Of a DNA stretch of 53,667 bases, positions 17,530 through 27,074 are shown piece by piece. The position numbers were made by a program, and so were the translations under genes. The notes below the pieces were generated by a model that was given only the letters and a program-made list of their open reading frames with translations, did no database searches and was not told where the DNA came from. The first letter of the stretch is position 1, and each line of letters starts with the position of its first letter. This DNA comes from Planctomycetota bacterium (lineage in GTDB: Bacteria; Planctomycetota; Planctomycetia; Pirellulales; Pirellulaceae): NCBI GenBank assembly GCA_027622275.1, contig JAQBZB010000023.1:1-53667 (forward strand). Reading direction: 5' to 3'.

Positions 17530-19455
17530 ATGTCACGATTGACCAGCCGACAGCGATTCTCTGCATATCGCAAACGAGTCCTTTCTCAAGGCGACCGGTC
17601 AAGCCACGGGCGTACACGAGACGTTTCGAAACAACGGTCTCGGTCGTTCTTCGAACTCTTTTGGGAATTCATACGTCTGCTTCGCGGCCATCGGCGCGCG
17701 ATCGTCATCGCGCTCGCGACGCTCACCGTAGCGACCTTGATCAAGCTGGCACCTCCGGTCTCGCTCAAACTCGCCATCGATTATGTCCTTCCCGACAAAC
17801 CGCTCCCCGTTGCATGGTCCGAGCAGTACCACTTGCCGACCGATCGAGTCCAGTTGCTCTTACTGATTGGTGCTGCCGTGATCGCAACATCGCTGGTTGC
17901 TTCGATCATTCACCTGTGGGGTCGTTGGAACGCCACCAAGGCGGTGAACCACGTTCAAGTCAAATTGCGGAAGCGAGCCTTCGAGCACGGGATGCACCTG
18001 CCGCTGCATCGCGTGTACGAGCTGAAGTCGGGCGGCGCGGCGAGTCTGTTGCGGGAAGACGCGGGCGGCGCGGCGGAATTGATCTTTAGCTTGATTTACA
18101 ACCCTTGGCGGGCGGTCGTGCAATTCGTCGGCAGCCTCGTCATTCTGACGTTCGTCGACTGGCGCATGATGGTCGGTGGACTGTTGGCTTTGCCGATCGT
18201 CTACTTCACGCACCGTACGTGGATTCGCCGCATTCGACCTCTCTGGCGTGATGTTCGCACGCAACGTCAGGAGATCGACAGCTATGCGACCGAGGCGTTT
18301 GGAGGCATGCGTATCGTGCGCGCCTTCGCCCGCGAACGAACGGAAGCCGGGCGATTCGTGCGCGGCAACGACTTACTGGTCCGCCAGCAGCTGTTCGCCT
18401 GGTGGTGGACGCGGACGATCGATTTCGTGTGGGACACCGTCATCCCGCTGTCGTCGACGCTCCTGCTCATGTACGGCGGCTATCGCATCCTACAAGAGAC
18501 GATGACGCTCGGCGATCTGACGATGTTCCTGATGTTTCTCGCGATGCTCTTGGAGCCGCTCGCGACGCTGGTCAGCAGTGCCGCGACGTTTCAAAACAAT
18601 TTGGCCGGCTTCGAACGAATCCTCGATCTGCTGGCCGAGCCCGCCGAGATGCAAGCGTCGCCGGATGCGATCGGTCTCGATCCGGCTCATGTCGCCGGCG
18701 GGCTCAGGTTTCGCGACGTCAGCTTCCATTATCCCAACACCGAACGGCTCGTGCTTGCCGGTATGAATCTCGAACTTCACCCAGGCGAAACGATCGCCCT
18801 CGTCGGACGAAGCGGCGCCGGGAAGACGACGTTCTGTAACTTGGTCGCCCGCTTCTATGATCCGACGTCAGGGCAGATATTGCTGGATGATCGGGATCTC
18901 CGCGACATCCAAATCGGCAGCTACCGAAGATTGTTCGGGATCGTCGAGCAAGACATCTTTCTGTTTGACGGAACGATCGGCGAAAACATCGCTTACGGAC
19001 GGCGAGGTGCCTCGCAGGGCGACATCGCAGCCGCGGCTCAAGCGGCGAACGCGCACGAGTTCATCGTGCAACTCGAAGATGGCTACGAGACGATCATCGG
19101 CGAGCGAGGAGTCAAATTGAGCGGCGGCCAGCGGCAGCGACTGGCGATCGCACGAGCGCTGCTAGCCGACCCGAAGATCCTGATCCTCGACGAGGCGACG
19201 TCTCACTTGGACAGCGAAAGCGAGCGGCTAATCCAAAACAGCCTCGAAGTCTTGATGCGCGGGCGGACATGCTTCATGATCGCACATCGGATGAGCACGG
19301 TGGCGCTGGCCGATCGCATCGTCGTGCTGGCCGATGGCCAGATCACCGAAGTCGGGACGCATGACGAATTGATGGCCGCCGACGGTGACTTCCGCCGTAT
19401 GGTTGAGATGCAGCTGGATGTTGGCCTAACCACCGAACCCATCAGAGAGACATAG
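17530..19455 (+). CDS. ABC exporter, half-transporter (MsbA/ABCB type)
   Basis: 641 residues. Five to six membrane helices lie at about 58-345 (IVIALATLTVATLIKLA, LLLLIGAAVIATSLVASIIHLWG, FVGSLVILTFVDWRMMVGGLLALPIVYF). The ATPase domain has Walker A GRSGAGKTT (426-434), a Q-loop (VEQDIFLFDG), signature LSGGQRQR (530-537), Walker B ILILDEA with catalytic Glu, and the His switch (IAHRMST). One peptide carries one membrane and one ATPase domain, so it works as a dimer. Substrates of this family include lipids and drugs. Position next to the BamA genes hints at envelope lipid export, which is inference. The downstream SDR starts 2 bp after its stop. Confidence 0.92.
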   Translation: MSRLTSRQRFSAYRKRVLSQGDRSSHGRTRDVSKQRSRSFFELFWEFIRLLRGHRRAIVIALATLTVATLIKLAPPVSLKLAIDYVLPDKPLPVAWSEQYHLPTDRVQLLLLIGAAVIATSLVASIIHLWGRWNATKAVNHVQVKLRKRAFEHGMHLPLHRVYELKSGGAASLLREDAGGAAELIFSLIYNPWRAVVQFVGSLVILTFVDWRMMVGGLLALPIVYFTHRTWIRRIRPLWRDVRTQRQEIDSYATEAFGGMRIVRAFARERTEAGRFVRGNDLLVRQQLFAWWWTRTIDFVWDTVIPLSSTLLLMYGGYRILQETMTLGDLTMFLMFLAMLLEPLATLVSSAATFQNNLAGFERILDLLAEPAEMQASPDAIGLDPAHVAGGLRFRDVSFHYPNTERLVLAGMNLELHPGETIALVGRSGAGKTTFCNLVARFYDPTSGQILLDDRDLRDIQIGSYRRLFGIVEQDIFLFDGTIGENIAYGRRGASQGDIAAAAQAANAHEFIVQLEDGYETIIGERGVKLSGGQRQRLAIARALLADPKILILDEATSHLDSESERLIQNSLEVLMRGRTCFMIAHRMSTVALADRIVVLADGQITEVGTHDELMAADGDFRRMVEMQLDVGLTTEPIRET

Positions 19456-19457
19456 CC

Positions 19458-20057
19458 GTGAGCGACTCCACGAGCAAAGTAGCTTTGATCACCGGCGGCG
19501 GGACAGGCGTTGGGCGAGCGGCCTCGTTGCAGTTTGCCAGACGCGGCTTCGACATCGCGATCAACTACTCGCGGTCGCAGGATGACGCCGAGCAGACAGC
19601 CCAAGACGTCCGCGAACTTGGCCCGCGGGCGATCGTTGTGCAGTGTGACGTGTCGAGCGACGAGCAAGCTGTCGCGATGATCGAGGCTGTGCGGCGTGAA
19701 CTCGGCCGCTTGGACGTCTTGGTGAATAATGCTGGCACGACGTACTTCATCGAGCATACGGATCTCGACGCGATGAGCGAAGACAAATGGGACCGCATCC
19801 TGGCCGTCAATTTGAAGGGAGCCTTCTTCGTCAGCCGCGCCGCGATTCCGCTCATTCGCGAGAGTGGCGGCGGTGCGATCGTCAACGTCGCGTCGGTTGC
19901 GGGGGTCGCGGGATCAGGCAGCTCGATCGCGTACGCTGCGTCGAAAGGGGGCTTGATCACGATGACCAAGTCGCTGGCCAAAGCCTTCGCGCCCGACATT
20001 CGAGTGAACGCCGTCTGCCCCGGCGTGATGAGCCTCACCGAGAGGGCGTTGATCTAG
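19458..20057 (+). CDS. Short-chain dehydrogenase/reductase, C-terminally truncated
   Basis: 199 residues with GTG start. The SDR core is intact: the cofactor loop GGGTGVGRA, NNAG, and the catalytic Ser-Tyr-Lys set (NVASVAG, YAASKGG). Classical members, such as 3-oxoacyl-ACP reductase FabG, are about 245-250 residues. Here the protein ends 10 residues after VNAVCPG, losing the last helix and the substrate/dimer segment. A solo REP-like element begins 38 bp after the stop, so the original 3' end may have been lost in a rearrangement. It may be a pseudogene. The reading frame continues directly from the exporter gene. Confidence 0.75.
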   Translation: MSDSTSKVALITGGGTGVGRAASLQFARRGFDIAINYSRSQDDAEQTAQDVRELGPRAIVVQCDVSSDEQAVAMIEAVRRELGRLDVLVNNAGTTYFIEHTDLDAMSEDKWDRILAVNLKGAFFVSRAAIPLIRESGGGAIVNVASVAGVAGSGSSIAYAASKGGLITMTKSLAKAFAPDIRVNAVCPGVMSLTERALI

Positions 20058-20094
20058 AATTACGCGTTGCTCCGACGCAGCATTTGCGCCATAA

Positions 20095-20123
20095 GGCTCG
20101 TCACGACGGAGCGTGACGGCTAC
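20095..20123. repeat. Solo REP-like element, family A (GTAGCC)
   Basis: One 29-bp arm of the family seen in pairs at 47715 and 49609. On the minus strand it reads GTAGCCGTCACG..CGTGACGAGCC, with a perfect 7-bp stem (CGTCACG / CGTGACG). Its GTAG overlaps the purN stop codon (TAG at 20122-20120). It lies between the truncated SDR and the convergent purN. Confidence 0.8.
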
Positions 20124-20743
20124 TTTCGACACTTGACGCGTCGCTTCTCCACCCTCAATCGCCCTTCGGCAAACAGCCGGATCGCGTCGGGATACGCTTC
20201 GCATTCCTGCTCGAAGACTCGCTTTTGCAGCGACTCGGCCGTGTCGTCATCGCGAACTTCGACCACGCGTTGCAAGATGATCGGCCCGTGATCGTACTGG
20301 TTGTCGACAAAGTGAACCGTACAGCCGCTGACTTTCGCTCCGTAATCCAACACGGCTTGATGGACGTGCAAGCCATAGTATCCCTTGCCGCAAAACGCCG
20401 GGATCAACCCCGGATGAATGTTCACGACGCGGTTCGCGAAGTCCGGTGGAATCGGCACGAACTTGAGGAACCCGCCCATCACGACCAGCTCGATCTTGCT
20501 TTCGCGCAGAGCCGCGAAGATCGCGTCGCCGAAAGCTTCGGTCGTCTCGTAATCACGTTCCCGCACGACCAACGTCGGGATGCCTGCGTCACTTGCATAG
20601 CTCAATCCCTTGGCCTTTGCGCTACTGGCGACAACCAACTTGATCGCCACGGGCAAGTCGCCCGCATCGATCTTCGCGAGCAGATTCTTCAGCGTCGTTC
20701 CGCCGCCGGAGATGAGCACGGCGATGGGGAGTGCGCTTTGCAT
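20120..20743 (-). CDS. purN: Phosphoribosylglycinamide formyltransferase
   Basis: 207 residues. It transfers a formyl group from 10-formyl-THF to GAR in purine synthesis. Motifs: IAVLISGGGTTLKNL (phosphate loop), GGFLKFVP, the catalytic NIHPGLIPAF (Asn and His), and VHFVDNQYDHGPII with the catalytic Asp. Canonical PurN has NIHPSLLPAF, so this is a modest variant. ATG 20743 directly follows the stop of the upstream nucleotidyltransferase gene (TGA 20746-20744), implying translational coupling. The last residues KRRVKCRK and the stop abut a REP-like element. Confidence 0.93.
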   Translation of the reverse strand: MQSALPIAVLISGGGTTLKNLLAKIDAGDLPVAIKLVVASSAKAKGLSYASDAGIPTLVVRERDYETTEAFGDAIFAALRESKIELVVMGGFLKFVPIPPDFANRVVNIHPGLIPAFCGKGYYGLHVHQAVLDYGAKVSGCTVHFVDNQYDHGPIILQRVVEVRDDDTAESLQKRVFEQECEAYPDAIRLFAEGRLRVEKRRVKCRK

Positions 20744-21343
20744 TCAAGCATCCTGTTCCGGCATGTTCGTATCGGGAAACGCTTCGTCCCAGATGCGAGC
20801 CAATTCGGTCGACAGCCCCAGTTTTGCACATTCGCGCCGCAACAGGGCATAGTCCAGCGTGTCTCGGTTTGCCCGCAACAGCGCTGCGGAATCCGCCAGA
20901 TCGATAATTCGGCCACTAACCAACTTGAACACGATCAGGTCTTCGCAGGTCAATACAAAGGCGTCGATATTCCAATCGGGAAACCCGGTAGCCAATCGAC
21001 GGGCCAACGCCTCTTGTTGGAACGGCTGTTCGGCAAAGATAAAGTCGACTTGAATTTCAAAGTCTATCTCATCGGGCTGATAGAGGAGTTGCGCGAATCG
21101 TTGCTTGCCGACGACGACGATCGGAGGATAACGTTTGGGTCGCAGTCCTGCTTTCTGAAACGTCGCCAACATCGTATCGACGTCTCGATCCACGACGCCG
21201 ATTAGCAAGTCAGCATCCTTGGTCGATCGCGCGTGGTCCCACACCGAGAGCGCGATGCCCCCGGCAACCGCCCATACAATCCCCTCTCGATCAAGCAGTT
21301 CGGCGACATGTCGCAAAGTGCTTAACAACAGTTTAGCGACCAT
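20744..21343 (-). CDS. Nucleotidyltransferase-fold protein (AbiEii-like)
   Basis: 199 residues. The N-terminal part has the minimal nucleotidyltransferase motif GGIALSVWDHARSTKDADLLI (GG...S..R.T.D.D). ALARRLATGF and the helical C-terminal part follow. This matches the AbiEii/AbiGii-toxin or DUF6036 group of stand-alone nucleotidyltransferases, some of which are type IV toxins. It overlaps the small upstream gene by 11 bp and abuts purN. A toxin role is only suggested by the fold and arrangement. A housekeeping modifying enzyme is equally possible. Confidence 0.7.
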   Translation of the reverse strand: MVAKLLLSTLRHVAELLDREGIVWAVAGGIALSVWDHARSTKDADLLIGVVDRDVDTMLATFQKAGLRPKRYPPIVVVGKQRFAQLLYQPDEIDFEIQVDFIFAEQPFQQEALARRLATGFPDWNIDAFVLTCEDLIVFKLVSGRIIDLADSAALLRANRDTLDYALLRRECAKLGLSTELARIWDEAFPDTNMPEQDA

Positions 21344-21587
21344 GAGGTTCCCCGAATCGTCGAGCCATCCTCAGCAACTTTTCGTCTTGTTCTTCCATGT
21401 GCCTGGCGTAGGACTCTCGCTGGGCGGCCAATGGATCTTGATCCCTCTTCGATCGAAGACTTAAGCCCGCCAAAAACAACTCGTCGCCAAACTCCATCAG
21501 GTCGATCCAAGCCGCAATGCGTTGTTTCGATGTTAAGTGCGGATGCAACGGCGGACCAAGTTCCGGATGTGGCAGAAGCTGACCCAT
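21333..21587 (-). CDS. Small charged protein, possible partner of the nucleotidyltransferase
   Basis: 84 residues, rich in Arg, Glu and Leu, with a predicted helical second half (LRSKRDQDPLAAQRESYARHMEEQDEKLLRMARRF). No domain is recognised and there is no clear ribosome site. Its 3' end overlaps the nucleotidyltransferase start by 11 bp, the tight spacing typical of two-gene toxin-antitoxin or enzyme-partner units. Both are on the minus strand after ileS. Confidence 0.55.
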   Translation of the reverse strand: MGQLLPHPELGPPLHPHLTSKQRIAAWIDLMEFGDELFLAGLSLRSKRDQDPLAAQRESYARHMEEQDEKLLRMARRFGEPHGR

Positions 21588-21665
21588 GAACTAGCTCGCA
21601 AATAAAAGTCGGTCGAGAATGGGCGGTAACCCCATATCGATTCTACGATACGCCGGTGGCACTGA

Positions 21666-24600
21666 CTACCTAATCACGCGGATGTAGATCAGCACCTTGT
21701 GCCCAGCCACTTCACACTCCAGCGGCTCGACGCCTGCCAACGCCTCGAAGACAATCGAATCCGCCAGCGTTTCGCCCTTAATGTACTCGGCGTTCTCTTC
21801 GATGGCTCGGCGTAACTCCTCCGAGTCGGTGACGATGCCGACTTCGATGCGGTCGGTGAAGGCGCAGTCGAGTTGCTTGCGGCGGTCTTGGATCTGGCGA
21901 TTGATGTCGCGGGCGTGGCCTTCGCGGAGCAACTCGTCTGTCAATTCGATGGACAACACGACCACGGTGGTTGGCCCTTGAGCCGCCGCCCAGCCTGCTT
22001 TCGCTTGCAGCCGAACCTGCAAGTCCTCGTCGTCGAACTCGATCGTTTCTCCGCCGATCTGCAAGACGACTTTGCCGTTGGCGGTCAGCTGCTTGAGCAA
22101 CTCGCCGCCGTCAGCTGATGTGAGCGCCTTCTTGACCGCCGGCATCAGCTTGCCGACTCGCGGACCAACGCGTTTGAAGTTCGGTTGGACCTGGTACTCG
22201 ATGTAAGTCTCGGCGTCCTTCGTGTATTCGATCTTCTTGACGTTCAACTCGTCGCGCAACAAATCGTCGTGTTCTTCGAGCCACGCCTGATGAGCCGAAT
22301 CAGCCAGAATGACCTCGACCTTGGCAAGCGGCTGACGGACCTTGAGTTTCGCATTCATGCGAGCACTGCGGCCAAGCGACGCAATCTCGCGCAACAGTCG
22401 CATTCGTTCCGACAGTGTCGCGTCGATGGCCGATGTGTCACTCGCCGGATAGTCGCACAAATGTACGCTCTGCAAGGCGCTATCGCCGAAGACACCCGCC
22501 AGGTTTTGCCACAGCGTTTCGGAAAGGAACGGCACGAACGGGGCTACAAGCTTACTCGTGCTGAGCAGACATTCGTACAGCGTCCAGTAGGCGTCGAGCT
22601 TCTCGGGCGACGTCTTGTCACTCGCCCAAAAGCGATCGCGCGAGCGGCGCACGTACCAATTGCTCAATCCGTCGACGAAGTCATTGATCTTTTGGCACGC
22701 GCCGTAATTGTCGTAGGCGTCCATCCGCTCGACGACCGCGGCGATCGTCCGATTCAGCTCGCTGAGAACCCAGCGATCGAGTTCGCCTCGCTGGGCGGCG
22801 GGGCGATGGCCCTTCGAGTTGGCGAAGTCGTCGTAGGTCAGGCTGTGCCTGACATCCGCCGACTTGCCGTCAGGCACAGCCTGACCTACGGGATCGAAGC
22901 CGTCGATGTTGGCGTAGATGACGAAGAAGCTGTAGACGTTCCAGAGCCGCAACAGAAACTCGGGGATGCTGTCCTTGATCGCGGGTTCGCTGTAGCGGAT
23001 CGAAGTCCAGGGAGGTTGGTTGGCGAAAAAGTACCAGCGCAGCGCGTCGGCACCGAATTTGTCGAAGATTTCGTTCGGCTCACGATAGTTCCGTTTACTC
23101 TTCGACATTTTCTGACCGTCTTCGCCCAGCATCAGCCCCAACACGATGCAATTGCGAAACGGATGGGGGAACTCGCGATACGCGCCTTCTTCTGCTTCGA
23201 CTTCGTCGCCAAACAACAACGTGCTAATTGCTAACTGGCTGTAAAACCAGCCTCGCGTTTGATCGATCGCTTCGCTGATAAAGTCAGCCGGGAACTGCGA
23301 TTCGAATTCCTTGCGGCCTTGGTGCGGATATCCCCATTGCGCGAACGGCATCGCGCCCGAGTCGTACCAGCAATCGATCACCTCGGGCACGCGAGTCATC
23401 CGGCCACCGGATTCGAACGGCGAATTGTACGTGATCGCATCGATATACGGCTTGTGAACTCGCAGATCGTCCGGCAAGTCAGGACGCTGCTTCTTGGCCT
23501 CGGCCCAGACTTCGGTTCCCGTCACGCCTGGCTTGGCGAGCAACTCGTCGTACTGGTCAATGGCTTCCATTTTGCCCGTCTTGTCGCAAACCCAAATCGG
23601 CAGCGGCGTGCCCCAATATCGCTCGCGCGACAAGGCCCAGTCGACATTGGCTTCCAGAAAATTGCCGAAGCGGCCGTCTTTGATATGTTCCGGCAGCCAG
23701 TTGATCTTGCTGTTGTTCTCCAGCATCCGATCCTTGAACAGCGTCGTGCGGATGAACCAACTGCGACGCGGATATTGGATCAGCGGATCTTCTTCGGCGC
23801 GCCAACAGAACGGGTACTCGTGCAGGTACTGATCGAGATGGAACAAGATGCCCCGCTCGCGGAGTTCGCGCGTGATGTCTTTGTCAGCTTCCTTGACCCA
23901 GCGGCCTTCGTAGTCAGGTGCTTCCGACGTGAATTTTCCATCGGGGCCGACGGCGTTGATCAGCTCCGGCCCTTCGCCGTCAGAAAACCGACTCTGTTCT
24001 GCAACCAACACGTCATAGTCGACTTCGCCGAATGCGGGTGCTTGATGGACGACGCCCGAACCGCTATCGATCGTGACAAAGTCGGCGGCGACGATTCGCC
24101 AGGCGACATGCTGCTCGCCCCCGCCGTTCAATTTGCCTCGTCGATCGCCTTCCGCCTTGTAGTAGTAATCGAAGGGCGGCACATATCGCTTGCCCAGCAA
24201 CGCACTTCCCTTGCACGTTGATTCAATCGTGAGTTCGCGTTTCGCCTTTTGTCCCACCGTCTCGACGAGGTCTTCGGCGAGAATCAATTTCTCGCCCGAT
24301 TCAACATCAACAACCGTCGCATAAGTCAACTCGGGATGAACGGCGGCGAATTGATTACTGGGCAACGTCCAAGGAGTCGTCGTCCAAACCAACAGTGACG
24401 TGCCTGTCTTCTCGCCCGCTTCGTCAAGCAGCGGGAACTTCACATAGACACTCGGATCGGCGACTTCGCGATAGCCTTGTCCGACTTCGCCGGCGCTCAG
24501 TGCCGTGCCGCCTTGCGCCCACCACCAGACGATCTTGTGTCCTTGGTACAGCAGATCGCGGTCGAACAGATTCTTCAGCGACCACCAGACGCTCTCGACA

Positions 24601-25064
24601 TAGCTTTGGTGATATGTGACATACGCCTCATCGAGATGAATCCAGAAGCCCAGCCGCTCGGTCAGCCGCTCCCATTCCTGCATGTAACGCCAGACACTTT
24701 GCTGGCACTTTTGGATGAAGGGCTCGACGCCGTACTGCTCGATCTCTTCCTTCGAGTGGATGCCGAGTTCCTTGCAGACTTCGACTTCGACCGGCAAGCC
24801 GTGCGTGTCCCAGCCGCCCTTGCGCTCGCAGTAATACCCGCGCATCGTGCGATAGCGCGGGAACAAATCTTTGATCGCCCGCGTCAGGCAATGCCCGGGA
24901 TGCGGCATCCCATTCGCGGTGGGAGGGCCTTCGTAGAAGACGAACTTGTCGCGGCCGGCGCGGCGTTCGAGCGATTGTTCGTAGATCTTGTGTTCCTTCC
25001 AGAACTCCAAGATTTCTAGTTCGAGTTGCGGGAAGTTGGCGTTGGCGGGAACTGACCGAAACAT
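21666..25064 (-). CDS. ileS: Isoleucyl-tRNA synthetase, long eukaryote-like form
   Basis: 1132 residues. Class I signature HPGH at 55-58 (HIGH), editing-domain threonine region ([18 protein letters not shown]), KMSKSKRNY at about 651-659 and an anticodon-binding domain. Length and KMSKSKRNY fit the eukaryote-like type-2 group, some members of which resist mupirocin; resistance here is inference. Residues about 725-744 ([19 protein letters not shown] region) are encoded by a perfect palindromic repeat that stays in frame, between the catalytic core and the anticodon domain. Start ATG 25064 precedes [15 protein letters not shown], a normal N-terminus. Confidence 0.95.
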   Translation of the reverse strand: MFRSVPANANFPQLELEILEFWKEHKIYEQSLERRAGRDKFVFYEGPPTANGMPHPGHCLTRAIKDLFPRYRTMRGYYCERKGGWDTHGLPVEVEVCKELGIHSKEEIEQYGVEPFIQKCQQSVWRYMQEWERLTERLGFWIHLDEAYVTYHQSYVESVWWSLKNLFDRDLLYQGHKIVWWWAQGGTALSAGEVGQGYREVADPSVYVKFPLLDEAGEKTGTSLLVWTTTPWTLPSNQFAAVHPELTYATVVDVESGEKLILAEDLVETVGQKAKRELTIESTCKGSALLGKRYVPPFDYYYKAEGDRRGKLNGGGEQHVAWRIVAADFVTIDSGSGVVHQAPAFGEVDYDVLVAEQSRFSDGEGPELINAVGPDGKFTSEAPDYEGRWVKEADKDITRELRERGILFHLDQYLHEYPFCWRAEEDPLIQYPRRSWFIRTTLFKDRMLENNSKINWLPEHIKDGRFGNFLEANVDWALSRERYWGTPLPIWVCDKTGKMEAIDQYDELLAKPGVTGTEVWAEAKKQRPDLPDDLRVHKPYIDAITYNSPFESGGRMTRVPEVIDCWYDSGAMPFAQWGYPHQGRKEFESQFPADFISEAIDQTRGWFYSQLAISTLLFGDEVEAEEGAYREFPHPFRNCIVLGLMLGEDGQKMSKSKRNYREPNEIFDKFGADALRWYFFANQPPWTSIRYSEPAIKDSIPEFLLRLWNVYSFFVIYANIDGFDPVGQAVPDGKSADVRHSLTYDDFANSKGHRPAAQRGELDRWVLSELNRTIAAVVERMDAYDNYGACQKINDFVDGLSNWYVRRSRDRFWASDKTSPEKLDAYWTLYECLLSTSKLVAPFVPFLSETLWQNLAGVFGDSALQSVHLCDYPASDTSAIDATLSERMRLLREIASLGRSARMNAKLKVRQPLAKVEVILADSAHQAWLEEHDDLLRDELNVKKIEYTKDAETYIEYQVQPNFKRVGPRVGKLMPAVKKALTSADGGELLKQLTANGKVVLQIGGETIEFDDEDLQVRLQAKAGWAAAQGPTTVVVLSIELTDELLREGHARDINRQIQDRRKQLDCAFTDRIEVGIVTDSEELRRAIEENAEYIKGETLADSIVFEALAGVEPLECEVAGHKVLIYIRVIR
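22832..22890. repeat. REPIN-like palindrome inside ileS, family D (GTAGGTCAGGC)
   Basis: Perfect 22-bp arms (22832-22853 and 22869-22890) with a 15-bp spacer. Each arm is CGTAG followed by a 7-bp hairpin (GTCAGGC-tgt-GCCTGAC). The frame read through it gives VGQAVPD and, from the other arm, VRHSLTY. No stop is created because the frame reads GTA-GGT rather than TAG. Confidence 0.9.
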
Positions 25065-25134
25065 GCTTCCATCCAGCTGGCCCGAGCCGCCGGCGGCAGG
25101 CTGCGCGGTTTGTTATTGAGAAGTCGACTGAACG

Positions 25135-25190
25135 TACGTGGCCTTTCGCTCCGCGAAAGTGCGCATGTTCGCGGAGCGAACAGCCACGTA
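25135..25190. repeat. REPIN-like inverted repeat, family E (GTACGTGGC)
   Basis: Arms 25135-25157 and 25168-25190 are reverse complements over 23 bp with two adjacent mismatches, with a 10-bp spacer. Each arm ends in a 5-bp hairpin (TTCGCtccGCGAA). It lies between the acidic-protein gene and ileS. Confidence 0.75.
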
Positions 25191-25199
25191 ACCACGATC

Positions 25200-25523
25200 C
25201 TATTCTTCCTCTTCCTCCGCGGGCTCTGCTTCCGCATCCTCATCGGTTTCGCCACTAAAGTCAGTGGTGCCGTCGTCGAAGTCGGAGGCCGGGAACTCTT
25301 CATTGTCGACTTCGTATTCGTCTTCGGCTTCTTCCTCGAAGTCGTCGTCGAAGTCGTCGTCGAAGTCGTCCTCGTCGAAATCATCTCCCTCGTCCTCGTC
25401 GCCGGAGATATCCAAGTCCGACAACTCGGCCACGATGGCTCCGGGGAGTGGCTCGGCGACGCCGACGCCAATCTCCGGCACACTGAACAGATCGGACTCT
25501 TCATTCCCCAACGATATCGACAT
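25200..25523 (-). CDS. Highly acidic Asp/Glu-rich protein
   Basis: 107 residues from ATG 25523, which has AGAGG 8 bp upstream; the frame extends to a TTG at 25538. After MSISLGNEESDLF the chain is dominated by Asp and Glu in blocks (DEGDDFDEDDFDDDFDDDFE, ending in EEEEE). No fold is expected. Such acidic proteins are seen in planctomycetes, with unknown roles (cation or protein buffering is a guess). It lies upstream of ileS on the same strand and may be cotranscribed across the repeat. Confidence 0.6.
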   Translation of the reverse strand: MSISLGNEESDLFSVPEIGVGVAEPLPGAIVAELSDLDISGDEDEGDDFDEDDFDDDFDDDFEEEAEDEYEVDNEEFPASDFDDGTTDFSGETDEDAEAEPAEEEEE

Positions 25524-25728
25524 CGACTTACCTCTCAATAACGGCGGATCGGGTGATGAGGAGCTATCAGCGGCCAGCTTCTAGCGTTCAGCATTGGGAG
25601 TGTTTTCTCATCAGGGACCAAAAGCTGAGTGCTGATGGCTGACAGCTTTCGACTCCATCTTCATAAGCATCGCGACTTTGTCAACCGACGGGAAGGTGGG
25701 GTCTTGGGCGAGAATTGGCCGCGGCGGA

Positions 25729-27051
25729 TCAGCCGATCCCGTACGGCCCCCGGTATTTCTTGCTCAGCATTTCGTTCGCTTCGTCACAGTCGACGAATTG
25801 CTCAGTCTTGGCGTCGAAGTCCAATCGGCCTCGAGTGCGATAGGCGATTTCGCCCAGATGGACCAGCGCGCAAGATCGATGAGCCGTCAGCGGATTGGCC
25901 CGTGTGGCCGTATTTCGAGTACGAACCGCATCCAGAAAATTCGCCATGTGCTCGGCGTAACCACGCTCGCCGCGGAGGTCTTTGCCCTCGGTGGGGCCGG
26001 GCGTCGACTTCGGCCCGAGAAACACGCTGAACGCTCCCCGCCGCGAGAAGATCATGTAACCTTCGGTGCCGTAGAAGACGTTCCCGTTGTCGAAGCCGTG
26101 CAGCCCGTAGGCCGTGAAGGGATAGTTCTCGTAGATCAGCAGCCTGCCGTCAGGATACTCGTAGTTGACGACCATGTTATCGGGATACTCGCTGGCGTGG
26201 CCGTGCAACATCATGCGGCTGCCCCGAGCCGTGATTTGAGCCGGCACGGTATCGACGCCAAGTCCCCAGCAAGCCATGTCGAGATCGTGGATGCCGTCGT
26301 CGCCGATCTCGCCGTTGGCATAGTCGCGGAACATCCGCCAAGTGCCGTGGAAGCGATAAGCGTTGAACGGCCGCTGCGGAGCCGGGCCCAGCCAACGATC
26401 GTAATCGACACCGCTCGGAACGGCACTGTCCGGGACCGGTTTTACCGTCTCACGCAACTCAGCGGTCCACGCTCGGGCGACCTTCACTTCGCCGATGATT
26501 CCCTCGGCGAGCAGCTTGCCCGCCTTCTCCGTGACCGGGCTGCTCCGCATCTGGCTGCCTTGTTGCACGACGCGTTTGTACTTCTTGGCCGCTTCGATGA
26601 TCACGTGCCCTTCGTTGTAAACATGCGAGATCGGCTTCTCGATGTAGCAGTCCTTGCCCTCGGCCATCGCATGCAGCGCGATCGGCGCGTGCCAGTGATG
26701 CGGTGTGGCGATGATCACCGCGTCGACGCTCTTGTCTTCGACAACGTCTTCGAAGCGCGACGTTTGCTTCGCGGGAGCCGATTGAAAACCTGTCATGAGT
26801 GCCGACATCTTGTCGATCTGACGCGGGTCGACGTCGCACAGCCAGGCCAGTGACACGTTCTCGCGACGGTCGACCAAGCCCTTCACGTGATGGCTCATGA
26901 TCCCGCCGCAGCCAATGATGCCGACGGAGACCTGCTCGGAATTGTCCACGGCGAAGGCATGGACGCCGCCGAGTGTCGAGACGGCTGCGGCAAGGGCGGT
27001 GGTCGTCGCCGAAGTGTGTAAGAACTCACGTCGGGTTGTTGTGTCTGTCAT
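25729..27051 (-). CDS. Gfo/Idh/MocA oxidoreductase with Tat signal
   Basis: 440 residues. A twin-arginine signal (TTRREFLHTSATTTALAAAV) directs folded export. The NAD(P)-binding Rossmann motif is VGIIGCGGIMSHH, and the family EKPIS motif (CYIEKPISH) follows, then the substrate domain with GIHDLDMACWGLG. The family oxidises or reduces sugars and inositols. The gene is last of a three-gene minus-strand operon after a sugar-acid dehydratase and an aldolase, with a 23-bp gap. Exported Gfo/Idh/MocA proteins are abundant in planctomycetes. The substrate is unknown. Confidence 0.88.
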   Translation of the reverse strand: MTDTTTRREFLHTSATTTALAAAVSTLGGVHAFAVDNSEQVSVGIIGCGGIMSHHVKGLVDRRENVSLAWLCDVDPRQIDKMSALMTGFQSAPAKQTSRFEDVVEDKSVDAVIIATPHHWHAPIALHAMAEGKDCYIEKPISHVYNEGHVIIEAAKKYKRVVQQGSQMRSSPVTEKAGKLLAEGIIGEVKVARAWTAELRETVKPVPDSAVPSGVDYDRWLGPAPQRPFNAYRFHGTWRMFRDYANGEIGDDGIHDLDMACWGLGVDTVPAQITARGSRMMLHGHASEYPDNMVVNYEYPDGRLLIYENYPFTAYGLHGFDNGNVFYGTEGYMIFSRRGAFSVFLGPKSTPGPTEGKDLRGERGYAEHMANFLDAVRTRNTATRANPLTAHRSCALVHLGEIAYRTRGRLDFDAKTEQFVDCDEANEMLSKKYRGPYGIG

Positions 27052-27074
27052 CGTTCAGCTCCTGTGTTTGAGTG

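Noticed and set aside
25564-25645. GCTGA-rich inverted repeat near 25.6 kb
   Set aside because: The arms match poorly, with several mismatches and gaps.
25678-26853. Long plus-strand open frame opposite the Gfo/Idh/MocA gene
   Set aside because: The minus-strand gene has Tat, Rossmann and EKP motifs; the mirror frame has none.
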